Shown here piece after piece: positions 47,028 to 56,800 of a DNA stretch of 64,000 nt. This DNA is from Zygnema cylindricum (Eukaryota; Streptophyta; Zygnematophyceae; Zygnematales; Zygnemataceae). The stretch spans positions 186,001 through 250,000 of the forward strand of contig JBBHKE010002789.1 of NCBI GenBank assembly GCA_037447655.1, in the 5' to 3' direction. How positions within the stretch are numbered: position 1 is the first letter of the stretch; every line of letters starts with the position of its first letter. The translations under genes and the position numbers were made by a program. The notes beneath the pieces were generated by a model, which saw nothing but the letters and a program-made list of their open reading frames with translations, had not been told where the DNA came from and did not search any database.

Positions 47028-47494
47028 AATTGATCATGGCAATGACTCTTTTGGCTACGCATTGTCACTTATATCATTTTGTCAAAAAATTGTACTTTTG
47101 AAGTACACATTGGTACAAGTAAAGTACTATTGAGTCTAAATTTGACGGTCAATCGGTTGGACAACTTTGACTTTCAAAATATTGTTTAAACCGCTTAAAC
47201 TTTTGTCGCTCTTGAGAAGGTCGACCTCATAGTAAAATTTGCAATTCACACGGCCGGCGAACGTTTACAATAACAAAATTGCGGCAACCACAAGTAAATA
47301 AAAGTATTGTAGATAGTCAATTTTTGTCATTACGTGAATAGCACGATGAGAGCACATTGGATATTAACTTAGCCGCAATTGAAATCTAGTCGTCTTGAGC
47401 GGTTACATTAATCTTAGACGCAAATTGAAACAAAACCTCTTTGAACATAGAGTATTGTAAGTCTTGTACTAAAATATTAAAACGCACGAAACAA
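47028..47494. repeat. Foldback element, left arm
   Basis: Starts AATTGATCATGGCAATGAC and is inverted-repeated on the right side (pieces 47633-47683, 48003-48071 and 48805-49165). Matching blocks include GTACACATTGGTACAAGTAAAGTAC with its complement at 49040-49080, TTGCGGCAACCACA at 47279 with its complement near 48886, and TTAGACGCAAATTGAAACAAAA at 47414 with its complement near 48015-48035. The element's outermost left bases are probably 29003-29017, cut off by element F. Confidence 0.75.
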
Positions 47495-47683
47495 AATTTC
47501 GCTGTCATGTAAGAATGTTGATTCGTAGATAGTTTGGCTCGATTTCGTCGCGCGTGAGGACGCGCATTTTTTTCCTTTAATTTTAATTTATATTTTTACG
47601 CCGGTTTTTTTTATTATAGTGTACAAAGTTTATTTCGTTTCTTGCGTTTTAATATTTTGGTATAAGACTTACAGTACTTTCAG

Positions 47684-48002
47684 TTTAAAGCATAATTCAA
47701 AAGTAGGCGTTTTTAGGGTAGGCCTTTGGTCGGCGCCTTTATCGTAAGTTGTGTTAAGGGCTTTTCATGTGATCTTCCTAGATCGCTACTTTGATTAGCG
47801 ATTGTCCGATCGTCTGAATCTGACAGTGTAAATAATTTTTTTTGGTCTGAATGTTTTAATTAGTCTAATTTTTGGTCCGAAAGTTTAATTGGTCCAAATA
47901 GGTCCAAATACAATATGGGTCTTAAAGTCATAATGTATGTTTTGCATACAATAGGCATTTTGTATGGGCCTACTTTCACCTTCTTTTGAACTATGGTTTA
48001 AA
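47684..48002. mobile_element. Small TIR element (MITE-like) in the foldback right arm
   Basis: About 319 bases with terminal inverted repeats TTTAAAGCATAATTCAAAAG and, inverted, TTTAAACCATAGTTCAAAAG. It interrupts the arm between CTTACAGTACT and GAGCTTTTGTTTC, which are close together in the intact left arm. Target duplication unclear. No coding potential. Confidence 0.65.
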
Positions 48003-48071
48003 GAGCTTTTGTTTCAATTTGCGTCTAAATTTAATGTAGCGTTTATACGACTATATTTCAATTGCAGCTAA

Positions 48072-48804
48072 GGGTAACATTCCATTAGGCGGTCCTAATA
48101 AATGTAAGGACAAGTCTATTGATAGTGTTTTTTGCAAGTCTGCTCCATTTTGTCGGGCCAGTAACAAACCTTCCTCAATTATGTTTGGCGCCACATTGGT
48201 TAGAGTCCAAATTCTGAAAATCTTAAAAGAATCTACAAACGGAAAGTCAGAACGAAATATTTGTACGACCGCAGTAGTTAATGATTCTTACGTCAAGTTT
48301 GCGGCGAGATTTTGATTTTCAAAATAAAAATCAAAATTTCGAAACGAAATGTTAAAAGGACGGGACAAACTTTGAAGGTCGCGGCAAACTTTGAATGTCG
48401 GTGGATGTGACGGTGCGTGCGAGAATATTTTCAAGTGACCTGCATCTAGCGTGGCAAGCGACACATGGCCTGCACGACGTGTACGCTTGTGATTGCTTGT
48501 TCAAAGTGTATATTTTTTTCCTTTTTCACGTGTACCAATTGTAATCATCGAGTGGGCCCCAACTCTTCTCGCGAGGAGAGTTGAGGGCCACTGGATGATG
48601 TGCGCGATTGATTCGAGGATCTCAAAAAGTGAAACATCCAACGGTCAAGAATTATGCCTACATCATTGGAGCTTCCCGATAGCTTTCCAATAACCATGTT
48701 TTGTCTGAAAAAAAAAAAAATATGGTACGGCTCTGTAGGACACTGTACGAAAATGTACGGCGTCTAGTAACGAACCCCACTTTTCGTCTAATGGAATGTT
48801 ACCC
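48072..48804. mobile_element. TIR element with TAA target duplication (PIF/Harbinger-like) in the foldback right arm
   Basis: 733 bases. Terminal inverted repeats GGGTAACATTCCATTAGGCG (48072-48091) and CGTCTAATGGAATGTTACCC (48785-48804) differ at one position. It is flanked by TAA on both sides (48069-48071 and 48805-48807), and removal makes the foldback arm continuous. The 3-bp TAA duplication and GG-starting ends suggest the PIF/Harbinger (Tourist) group. No transposase seen. Confidence 0.75.
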
Positions 48805-49205
48805 TAAGTAAATATCCAATGTGCTCTCACCGTGGAGCTCACGTAACGACAAAAAGTGATTGTCTGCAACACTTTTATTTACATGTGGTTGCCGCAATTT
48901 TGTTACCGTAAACGTTCGTCAACCGTGTGAATTGCAAATTTTATTATGACGGTCGACGTTCGCAAGCGCGGCAAAATTTTAAGCGGTTGAAACAATATTT
49001 TGAAAATCAAAGCTGTCCAACCGATTGACAGTCAAATTTAGACTCAACGGTACTTTACTTGTACCAATGTGTACTTCAAAAGTACAATTTTTGACAAAAT
49101 GACGTAAGTGACTGTGCGCAACCAAAACAATCACTGCCATGATCAATTCCCTTGCTTATGCCATGATCAATTCCCTTACTTATTACTGTACAGTACTGTA
49201 CTGTA

Positions 49206-49612
49206 GTGTTGTGTATCGGAAATTTCATGTCGTGATGGATCAGATATTGATGGTTTGAAATATCGAGCTGGTAAGTGTTCGATATATCGCTCCAAGACCA
49301 ACTTAACCATCGCGATATATCATGTTGGGGTTGGTGTCCGTACATTTTCAGTACGGAAACTTATTACGTAGAAGATACGGAGGTACAGTACTGGGGGTGA
49401 GGGAGGGAGGGGTGAGGGAGAGATGGGCGAGCCCGTGAGGGTGAAGTTTTTGTGACAGTCCAATCCGTACCATAATACGGAGGAATGGCGATAGTAATCG
49501 CAATTTCTCGCTATTGTAATGCGATATTAACTTTATCGATATTTCATCGATTATTGGTAATGTCAAAATAACCGAGATTGCGATTATTGGCAAGTGGCTC
49601 TCGATACAACTC
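49206..49612. mobile_element. Small TIR element, TA-flanked (MITE-like)
   Basis: Ends GTGTTGTGTATCGG and CGATACAAC(TC) in inverted orientation, with TA on each side (49204-49205, 49613-49614). Internal sequence has repeated ATATCG/CGATAT motifs and a G-rich tract. It shares its terminal motif with the split element at 21473-28746. Confidence 0.55.
49391..49425 (+). other. G-rich tract with G-quadruplex potential
   Basis: Five runs of three to five G separated by one- to three-base spacers (GGGGGTGAGGGAGGGAGGGG and onward) inside the small TIR element, about 1.4 kb upstream of the MOS1-like start codon. Confidence 0.55.
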
Positions 49613-49614
49613 TA

Positions 49615-49920
49615 GCAATTACAACAGGCATGCTAATCTGGATCGTTGAGAAAACATTGAACGCCTCAGATGTACTCATGCAATGCACAACGTCCATGAT
49701 ATGATGATACGCATTTGCATTTTGAATATCGGACACGTGTGCTATGTGCATGCTTGAAAAGTTTGGAATCCTGTTCTGTAAATAGTACGCTCACACTGTT
49801 GTTTCCTGGATTTTTTGGTGCCCTGTTCAGACATACAAACATATATTTTCGCGTTTCAAATTTTTCAGTTTATCTTGATGCATCATTTTGTTTCGTATGA
49901 CAAGACTGGCGATGTTTCCT
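49615..49920. other. Intergenic DNA upstream of the MOS1-like gene
   Basis: No gene or repeat recognised. Probably distal promoter of the gene to the right. Confidence 0.4.
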
Positions 49921-49933
49921 AGTCGACAGCAGG

Positions 49934-49966
49934 TTTTAGGGTTTGGCAGAAAGTTTTTAGGGTTTC
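49934..49966 (+). promoter_or_regulatory. Telo-box-like motifs near the MOS1-like transcription start
   Basis: Two TTTAGGGTTT motifs (49935-49944 and 49957-49966 region). Such motifs are common near the 5' ends of plant housekeeping genes, so the transcription start is likely close by. A 5'-UTR intron is possible: donor GAAG|GTAAGT at 50213/50214 and acceptor TTTTCGCAG ending at 50786. This is inference. Confidence 0.45.
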
Positions 49967-50859
49967 CTGTTCCCATGCGTTTGCATACTTAGCAGCTTCT
50001 TGCTGCGCACGTAAGCGAATATATCTCTCAACCGAGGAACGAATATTCGTCACACATGCATATTTGATTGTTTTCTTCTATTTGGCAGGCTTCTCGTTCT
50101 GGCATATTCTTTTTCGGATATTCGTTAATTTCGGTAGGCTTTTTACACCTGCAATTTTTTTTCTTTTTCTGTTTTTCTGATACAGGAAACGTCCATTTAC
50201 TCCAGAAGTGAAGGTAAGTTTTAAGCTTACAGGTTGAAACGTTGAAGACAAGAAATCCCTGGCATTCCAGTAACAGTTATTGGAAAGTAAGGTTACCAGA
50301 ATCTTGATCATATTATCACGATCATTAAAATGGAAACCAAAAACTGGTTGTTGACACTCTTCCTTCTTTTGGTTGTGCTTTTTGGAAGAGCTCATAATAT
50401 TTCAAATTTACCATTTGACATCCATTTTCCCTTTTTGCATACTTTAGTCATCACATTTGAATATTATTTCCACCGACTTGTACCTTTTTTTTCTTGTCGC
50501 CGTGAACTCTTGTACTCCTCTGAGCTGAACGGTTTCTGTTTGGCACTTTTATATTTTTAGGGTAATTCGTAGTGTTTTTTAAACCTTGGAAGTCCGTCAC
50601 TTTATTCACTGAGAAGCTCACAAATTGTAAAATTCTCTACTGTTCTTCTTACTCACTTTTGCTGTTAACCTTTTGTTGTGAAATTCTAGTTGTTAAAATT
50701 TTGTTGTTAAACGTCGGATGTTAAACTTTTATTGTTAAACTTTGTATGGTTGAATTCATGAGAGATTCATCTGTCCATTTTCGCAGTTTTGCCGCGATTT
50801 AAAAAGCTTTTGTGGTTTCATCTTGCAACTTCCCCCCTTGACGTCTTAAGGGAGTCACG

Positions 50860-50879
50860 ATGTTGGGCATGGACCGGAG
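50860..50879 (+). CDS. MOS1-like coding exon 1
   Basis: 20 bases, ATG TTG GGC ATG GAC CGG AG, donor GTAAGG. Spliced to exon 2 it reads MLGMDRRGGTSTRRGMTVLG, in line with the short N-terminal stretch before RRxGMTVLGK in MOS1 proteins. A second ATG lies three codons on. Confidence 0.7.
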
Positions 50880-53800
50880 GTAAGGCTCATTTACTTGTTT
50901 GGTGTATTCTATTTTTTGAGACTTATCGGGTAAAGAGAGGAAATATGATAAGATGGGAAGGATAAAGTTGGGGAATATAGGGAGAGGAGATAGGAGAGAG
51001 TGATGGGAGTGTGGAGGAAAGAGTGAGTGAGAAAGGAGGCGAGAGAAATGATAGGGAAGAGAAGAGAGAGGGGAGCTTGGGGCAGTGAAATGGCCAGGAA
51101 AGGGGTGAGCTGTGAAGACTGGAAAATTTTAGTCAGGAGAGAGAGAAAATCGTAGAAATATGGATGTTCATGAGAGCAGATATAGAGCGACAGAGAGATA
51201 TAAATAGGTGTGAAAAAGGACTAGAGAGGTCGTAAGTGGGGAAAGATGTATAAAGAGGAGAAAGAGGGAGAAAGGTTGTTGTAGAAAAGGAGAAGAGAGG
51301 TAGAAAGAGGGAGAACCTGGAGGAAAAGAGGAGAGGGAGAGGAAGGGGACGTGCTAGAGGAAGAGGAAGGGGGAGGAGGAATGGAGAAACATTTGGAGCG
51401 TGAAAGGGATTGAGTGGTTGAAATGGTTTGGTAGAATGCTGGAGGATAGAGCACATGGTGTTCAGGTCCTCTGTGTCGAAGGTGGTAACTGTATATACTT
51501 CATGTTTAGAAAGTCAAAAATCAATTGCCGTTTGTTTGGTCATTCAGTTATTTATAGCCGTTGGCCATACATTGTCCCATTTTTGGATGAAGAAAATTCA
51601 TAAGAAGACTTGTAGGGAGTCGTCTTTGCAAAATTTTGCCAGGAAAAATGGATAATTCTTGTCATTTTTCCGAGGTTGATTTTAGCATGAAGCATACTTG
51701 TGCTTCTGCCGTATCTTTATACCTTGATAGTTTAACTCATGTATTATAATTAACTTGCCTTTTGTATTAATGACTCTTATTAATGCTTTTTTAATGTGAC
51801 TCGAATTAAAGCGCCAAATTAGTTTCTTGACCTAAACTTAGTATAAGGACAGTCTCAATTCTGGTCCTGTTTGTCGCAATCTTTGTTGAAATTAAGATTC
51901 CCTTTTTTCCCGGTTTCTGCCTGTATATATGAAGTGTTTTAAGCGGTACTGAACTAAAGACCCTTTCAACTTAAAATCTGAAGATTTTAACATTGTAACC
52001 TGAACATAAACTCTGGTTTATAAGCTCAATTTTTTTTAGAAACGCTACACCAAATTCTTGTTACACGCAGCACGAATTAGTGTACACCTGCTTGACCACT
52101 TTAGATTCTACCTCATTATGTTTAAGGTTTAGCCAGACCTATTTTTCAATATGTGTGTTTATTTGTAGATATCTTGTACCTCAGCAGCTACAGACTGGAT
52201 CTAAAGAAAGTTCTGTCTGACTTAATGCTGAGCAGATATAGCAACGAATTAAGGTCTATTTTTATGTACTTATCGTTATTTGATTGTTTTGGGACCTCCT
52301 CTTTAATTGCTTGTTCCGTTTGGCTTAAAAAATATAAGTGGTGATATGTGCAGGGGGGGCACGTCTACTCGACGTGGTATGACTGTGTTGGGCAAGATAC
52401 CAGCTGTTCCTAAACCCATCAATTTGCCCAGTCAAAGGTATACAAAAACAGGCTTGTTAACCCTGTCATGTTAGAGTATTCGGAGTCTCAGGGAAGAATG
52501 AGCCTTGTAAATATCCTTTGCTCTGATGCTGACTTGTCTGAGGACTGGACAGGCCATTTGTGGGTTATGATGCATTGATTTGCCAGACTGCAAGTTTTCT
52601 TCCTGGTGGCCTCTAAAGGATTTGGGGAGGAAAGTGAAACCTGTATGTAGTTGAATTTGAAGATGGAAAATATTAATGCACACTTGAGTTTACCCAGGTC
52701 ACTGAGGTCATATGCTTATTATTTTGGCGCATCTTTGGCAGTGCTGTTCTTTTGTTGACAAGTGTATCTTGCTTGCTTGACCTTTGCTTTCATCTGTAGT
52801 GAGTGCACAACAGAGAATTGAGCTCCTTCCTAAAATTTTCCTAAGCGTTGCCTTCTCAGCTTCTTTGTTACCGAGTTTCATTTGTCTAAGTTAGAGTTTC
52901 ATCCCCTTTGGTGAAGAATTGATGAAACATGTTGTACTCAAGTTATGGAGGAGTGACAGAGACCTAGTATTTTGATATTTGCTGCCACAGCAGCTTCTCC
53001 GATAGATAGCCAACTATGTGACAGACATATTCCAGTAAGTAGCTATATAAACAAAGGCCAAAATCAAGCATTCTGACAGAGTTGGTGTGGGTTGGAGTGT
53101 CCGCAGATTGGAGAACCGTGGCTTGGATCCAAATGTGGAGATTGTACCTCGGTAAGTGGTCTCGAGGCTGTTCTTAGTGTTTAAGAAACAGGACCACTAG
53201 CCAGAAAAGTTACAACATTCTGAAAACATTCTTGAGGCTTGTTTTAGCATTGGACAAAGCTTGTGAGTGTCATGAACGTCCATCAAGCTCCTAGATAATG
53301 GTTTTTTTTTTTTTTTTTCCTCCTAGTTGGGCCTTGTCATCACGTCATATTGAGGTTTTTATGTGTGATTTTAGATAAGCCTTCTGTGATGGAGCAAGTC
53401 ATCTTTTTTTAATAGAAAATACCTTGCAAATGAGACATCCGATGGTTTATAAAGCTATTAGGGAAAAGCTGATGTATTTACTGTTTCACTGTCGTCGTTT
53501 TTTATTGAAATTCTTCTTTCGACTAAGTGGGAGGTTTTTTTTTTGATGCAAAAGACTTATGGCGGTCTTTTCCCTAAAAAGAGGATCTTAATGTTTATTT
53601 CCACATAATAATTTGTATGAAGTCTGAGGACATTCTGAGCCAATCTTGTAGAGATTTATCTTTGCTCTGCATTTTTTTTCTTATTTCATAGTTTGGCTGT
53701 CTGATTCGTAGGTTCACCGCAGGACTCCTGTTGCATGACATTTATTTATTTATTTTTATTTTACTTCAACATGTTGTATGGCTCAGACCTTTGTGACATT

Positions 53801-56800
53801 ATGAGTATCTTGTAATTTTACAGTAAAAACTGATTGTCCTAGTTGAATATTGCAACAGAGGAACTGTCACTTGGGGAACTTCCACAGCCACTGGCAAGTC
53901 TCCACCTTCCTCTTCCACAAGCGCGACGAGTGCTTGGGGTCAAACTAACAACAATCCTCAACCAACTCCAAACGCGTGGGGAGCTTCTTCAACCGTCCAT
54001 GGGGGACAACAGCAATCTGTCAGTGAAAATTCTGTGACTGGGCCGTGGCCAGAGGTAACTGCGAGTATTAGTACGGGAGAGGGAAGACCGGATTCAGGTG
54101 GGAGTGGATCGCGTCCATCATCTGCTGGGCCGAGTTCTGATCGTGTGGCTCTCCAGACGACACCTGGCAATAGTTGGGGACAGGTGGCAAGACCTGCCAC
54201 TGCCTCAGTGGTCCAATCACAAGCAGCATATGAACAGACATCTCAACCCCAAAGACCCCATAGTGCAGAAGCACGGCATGGACCAGGAGTTTTTGCGGTT
54301 GGACTGAAAAATGGAGATGGGGCATCTTTGTCTACATCGACATTGGGACCAGCTTGGAATGGTGGAGCAAAAAGACTTGTGAGTTTTTTTGTCAACCTGA
54401 AGGCAGCAGTGATGCTGTCATGAATATAGCAGGAGTCTTTTTTGCTGCAGATTGTACGAGCTTCATCCACTTGGTTGAAAGAACTTTTCGTGACCGTATT
54501 GATGCTCATAAGTGACGTATCGAAGACAATTGTTATGATAATTTTTTTGGTATTGTTTTGCCTTCTTGAGGTCGTTTTTACCAAGTGCGTGCACTTCAAA
54601 AGTTATCGCAGCAAGGCTGTGGTTTACTATACTCTGCCTTTTTGGTTTGCTACAATTGTTCGGTATCACTGAAAATTTGTAATTTCAAATTGTGTATATT
54701 ATAGTATAGCGTTAGGTGAAGACATTCTGAACCTATTTGCTAGTGTTTAAGAAAAAGTTAAGTCCGAATGTAGCCTTAATTTTTACAATCGTGGTTATTC
54801 CATTCACTGTGATTAAATTGTATTATTGATTGTTATGGATCGGGCCATGTTTTAGAAAAGCTTTATTGTAAGACTTACACAGGCCATAAATTGACATTTT
54901 GACACAGGTTGAGGACTCTCACCAGCCCTCCCGTTTTCAGCTGTCGGGTGGAGACTTCCCCACACTTGGTTCGGAAAAAAATCCAGACTTGCGACCTCAA
55001 GGTATTTTCTGGGGTACTTGAATTGAATTGGTTTGTGACTAGCTTGTAAAATCGACATGTTTATGACAAAGTGGAACCTGATGAAACTGTCATCTTGGAT
55101 TGTCGCCGATTCAATGATATGGGGAGACTCTGGGAAGCTTTAGCAGTTTAACAACCACGTGTTAGTTTTTAGCTTTCTTTTGACTTTCATCCATTTTACT
55201 GTTGATTATTGTCGCTTATGGTTTACTCCATCAGGGCAATCTTGTTTCTGCCTGAAAGCAGTTATGACTGAATGAAATAAAGTATCCAGCACTGTAAAAA
55301 GACAGTGAGTGATTTGTATGCTATTGACGTTATTCTCCTGGGCTTGGTGGCATTTATTTCTTTTTTCCTTAACTGGAATTGCTGTATCAGCTCCTACAGC
55401 AGCAGCTACAAGTGAACAAGAGAGCGATTCTGCTGTAGAGTTTAAGGAAAGACCAAGAACTGCAGAAGAGAGGAGGGTTGTTGGTAGACTGAACGCCCCC
55501 GGTGAGTTTTTAAAATTTGGCTATTAAAGTATGCCTCTTGTGTTCTAGATTACAGTGACAGCAAGCCATTTAAATGTCATTTACATTTGTCATGGATGTT
55601 TGATACTGAGAAAACAAGGAACAGAATACGGCTTTTCGAAATACAGTATTTCGCTGAATGTTTCTGCTCCTGAAGGACAGGAAAAAGGAGGTATTTGCTC
55701 TCACAAATGCTTTGTATCAGCAATTACACATACAGAACATACCGAACTTGTTTGTGAATTCGTCTGAGTTTTAGATTGTCAGTTCACCATGAATGATTGA
55801 GCTCGATCTTGGTAGCTGAAATGCAGTTTATTTTTGGTCATTCGTACATTACTTAGATTGTTCTTTGGTTACCTCATTGTCAGGCGATTCTTCAGCAGAT
55901 CATTGGCGGAGAGATGAGACCACTGGACCAATAGGAAGTGGTCCGCAGACTGATAGCTGGCGTAAAAACAGCAATTTCGAAGTTGAACCTTTGCCTGGAC
56001 CACATGGAGCACACTCGTCTGACAATTGGAGGAGAGAAAATATTGGTATTCCAGATAACTGGCGACGTGACATTTCTGGACCATCTGATAGCTGGCGAAG
56101 AGATGGTCCTCCACATGGAGCTTTTGGACCCGGAGGTCCTCCTCCTCCTCGCGGATTTCCTATGAAGGGACCAGATGGGCCTCCTTTTGGAGCGCATGGA
56201 AGATTTAATCCGGGTCCTTTTGGTGTTCACATGGGGCCAGGACCTGGGGTTTTTGCCAGACCAGGGGAAGCATTTGGGGGCGCTGGAATTTTTGGTAGAC
56301 CAGTTGGTAGGTTTCCTGGAATGTATCCACCAAATTTTGATGGGTATTATGGTGCACATATTCCAAATCCAGGCTTTGGTGGAATCGATGAACGAGAATT
56401 TATGGGCATGGGTATGGGAGGACCTGGTCCTTATGGTCAGGGGAGAGGTTTAATGGGTTTTGGACCAATGATGGGGCCTATGGGGCCTCCTGAGAGAGGA
56501 CCAGGGTTTGGTCCTGGTGGTATGGGAGGGCCAGTAGGTAGTACGGGAGGGCCCCCGGGTAGTGGGGTCGCAAAGATGGGGAGACCTGGAGAGAGGGGAG
56601 AACCATTTGGCGGTGAATCAGAAGGGATAGACGCGGCGAGGAAGGGGGATAGTGAACATAGTGTTATGCGATTGGAAGGAAGGAGAGGGCCGGAGTACCC
56701 AGAAGAGACTCGCCGAGCCAATCACGGACCTGGGAGAGGGATGCATCAAGGTCAAACATGGGATTGGGCATCAGCTAGTGAAGAAGAGATTGGTATGGAT

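Larger units (their letters stand above)
47633..49165. repeat. Foldback element, right arm with two nested TIR elements
   Basis: Inverted copy of the left arm, broken by two small insertions (47684-48002 and 48072-48804). Without them arm length is about 470 bases and the loop 47495-47632 about 138. It ends CACTGCCATGATCAATTCCCTT, and that end is tandemly repeated once (49137-49183, unit GCCATGATCAATTCCCTT plus spacer). No transposase gene; probably a non-autonomous long-TIR (MULE- or foldback-type) element. Confidence 0.7.

Noticed and set aside
47495-47632. Transposase remnant in the foldback loop
   Set aside because: AT-rich, stops in all frames, only a short GCGCGT/ACGCGC hairpin.
51133-51456. 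Minus-strand open frames in intron 1
   Set aside because: Pro/Ser/Leu/Phe-only translation caused by the purine-rich tract; no homology or gene signals.
54034-54423. Separate gene starting at 54034
   Set aside because: It is in frame with the upstream part of MOS1-like exon 4 and has no ATG of its own at that point.
55676-55692. Possible microexon between exons 6 and 7
   Set aside because: A 10-base exon here would break the phase, while joining 55501 to 55884 directly keeps frame and homology.
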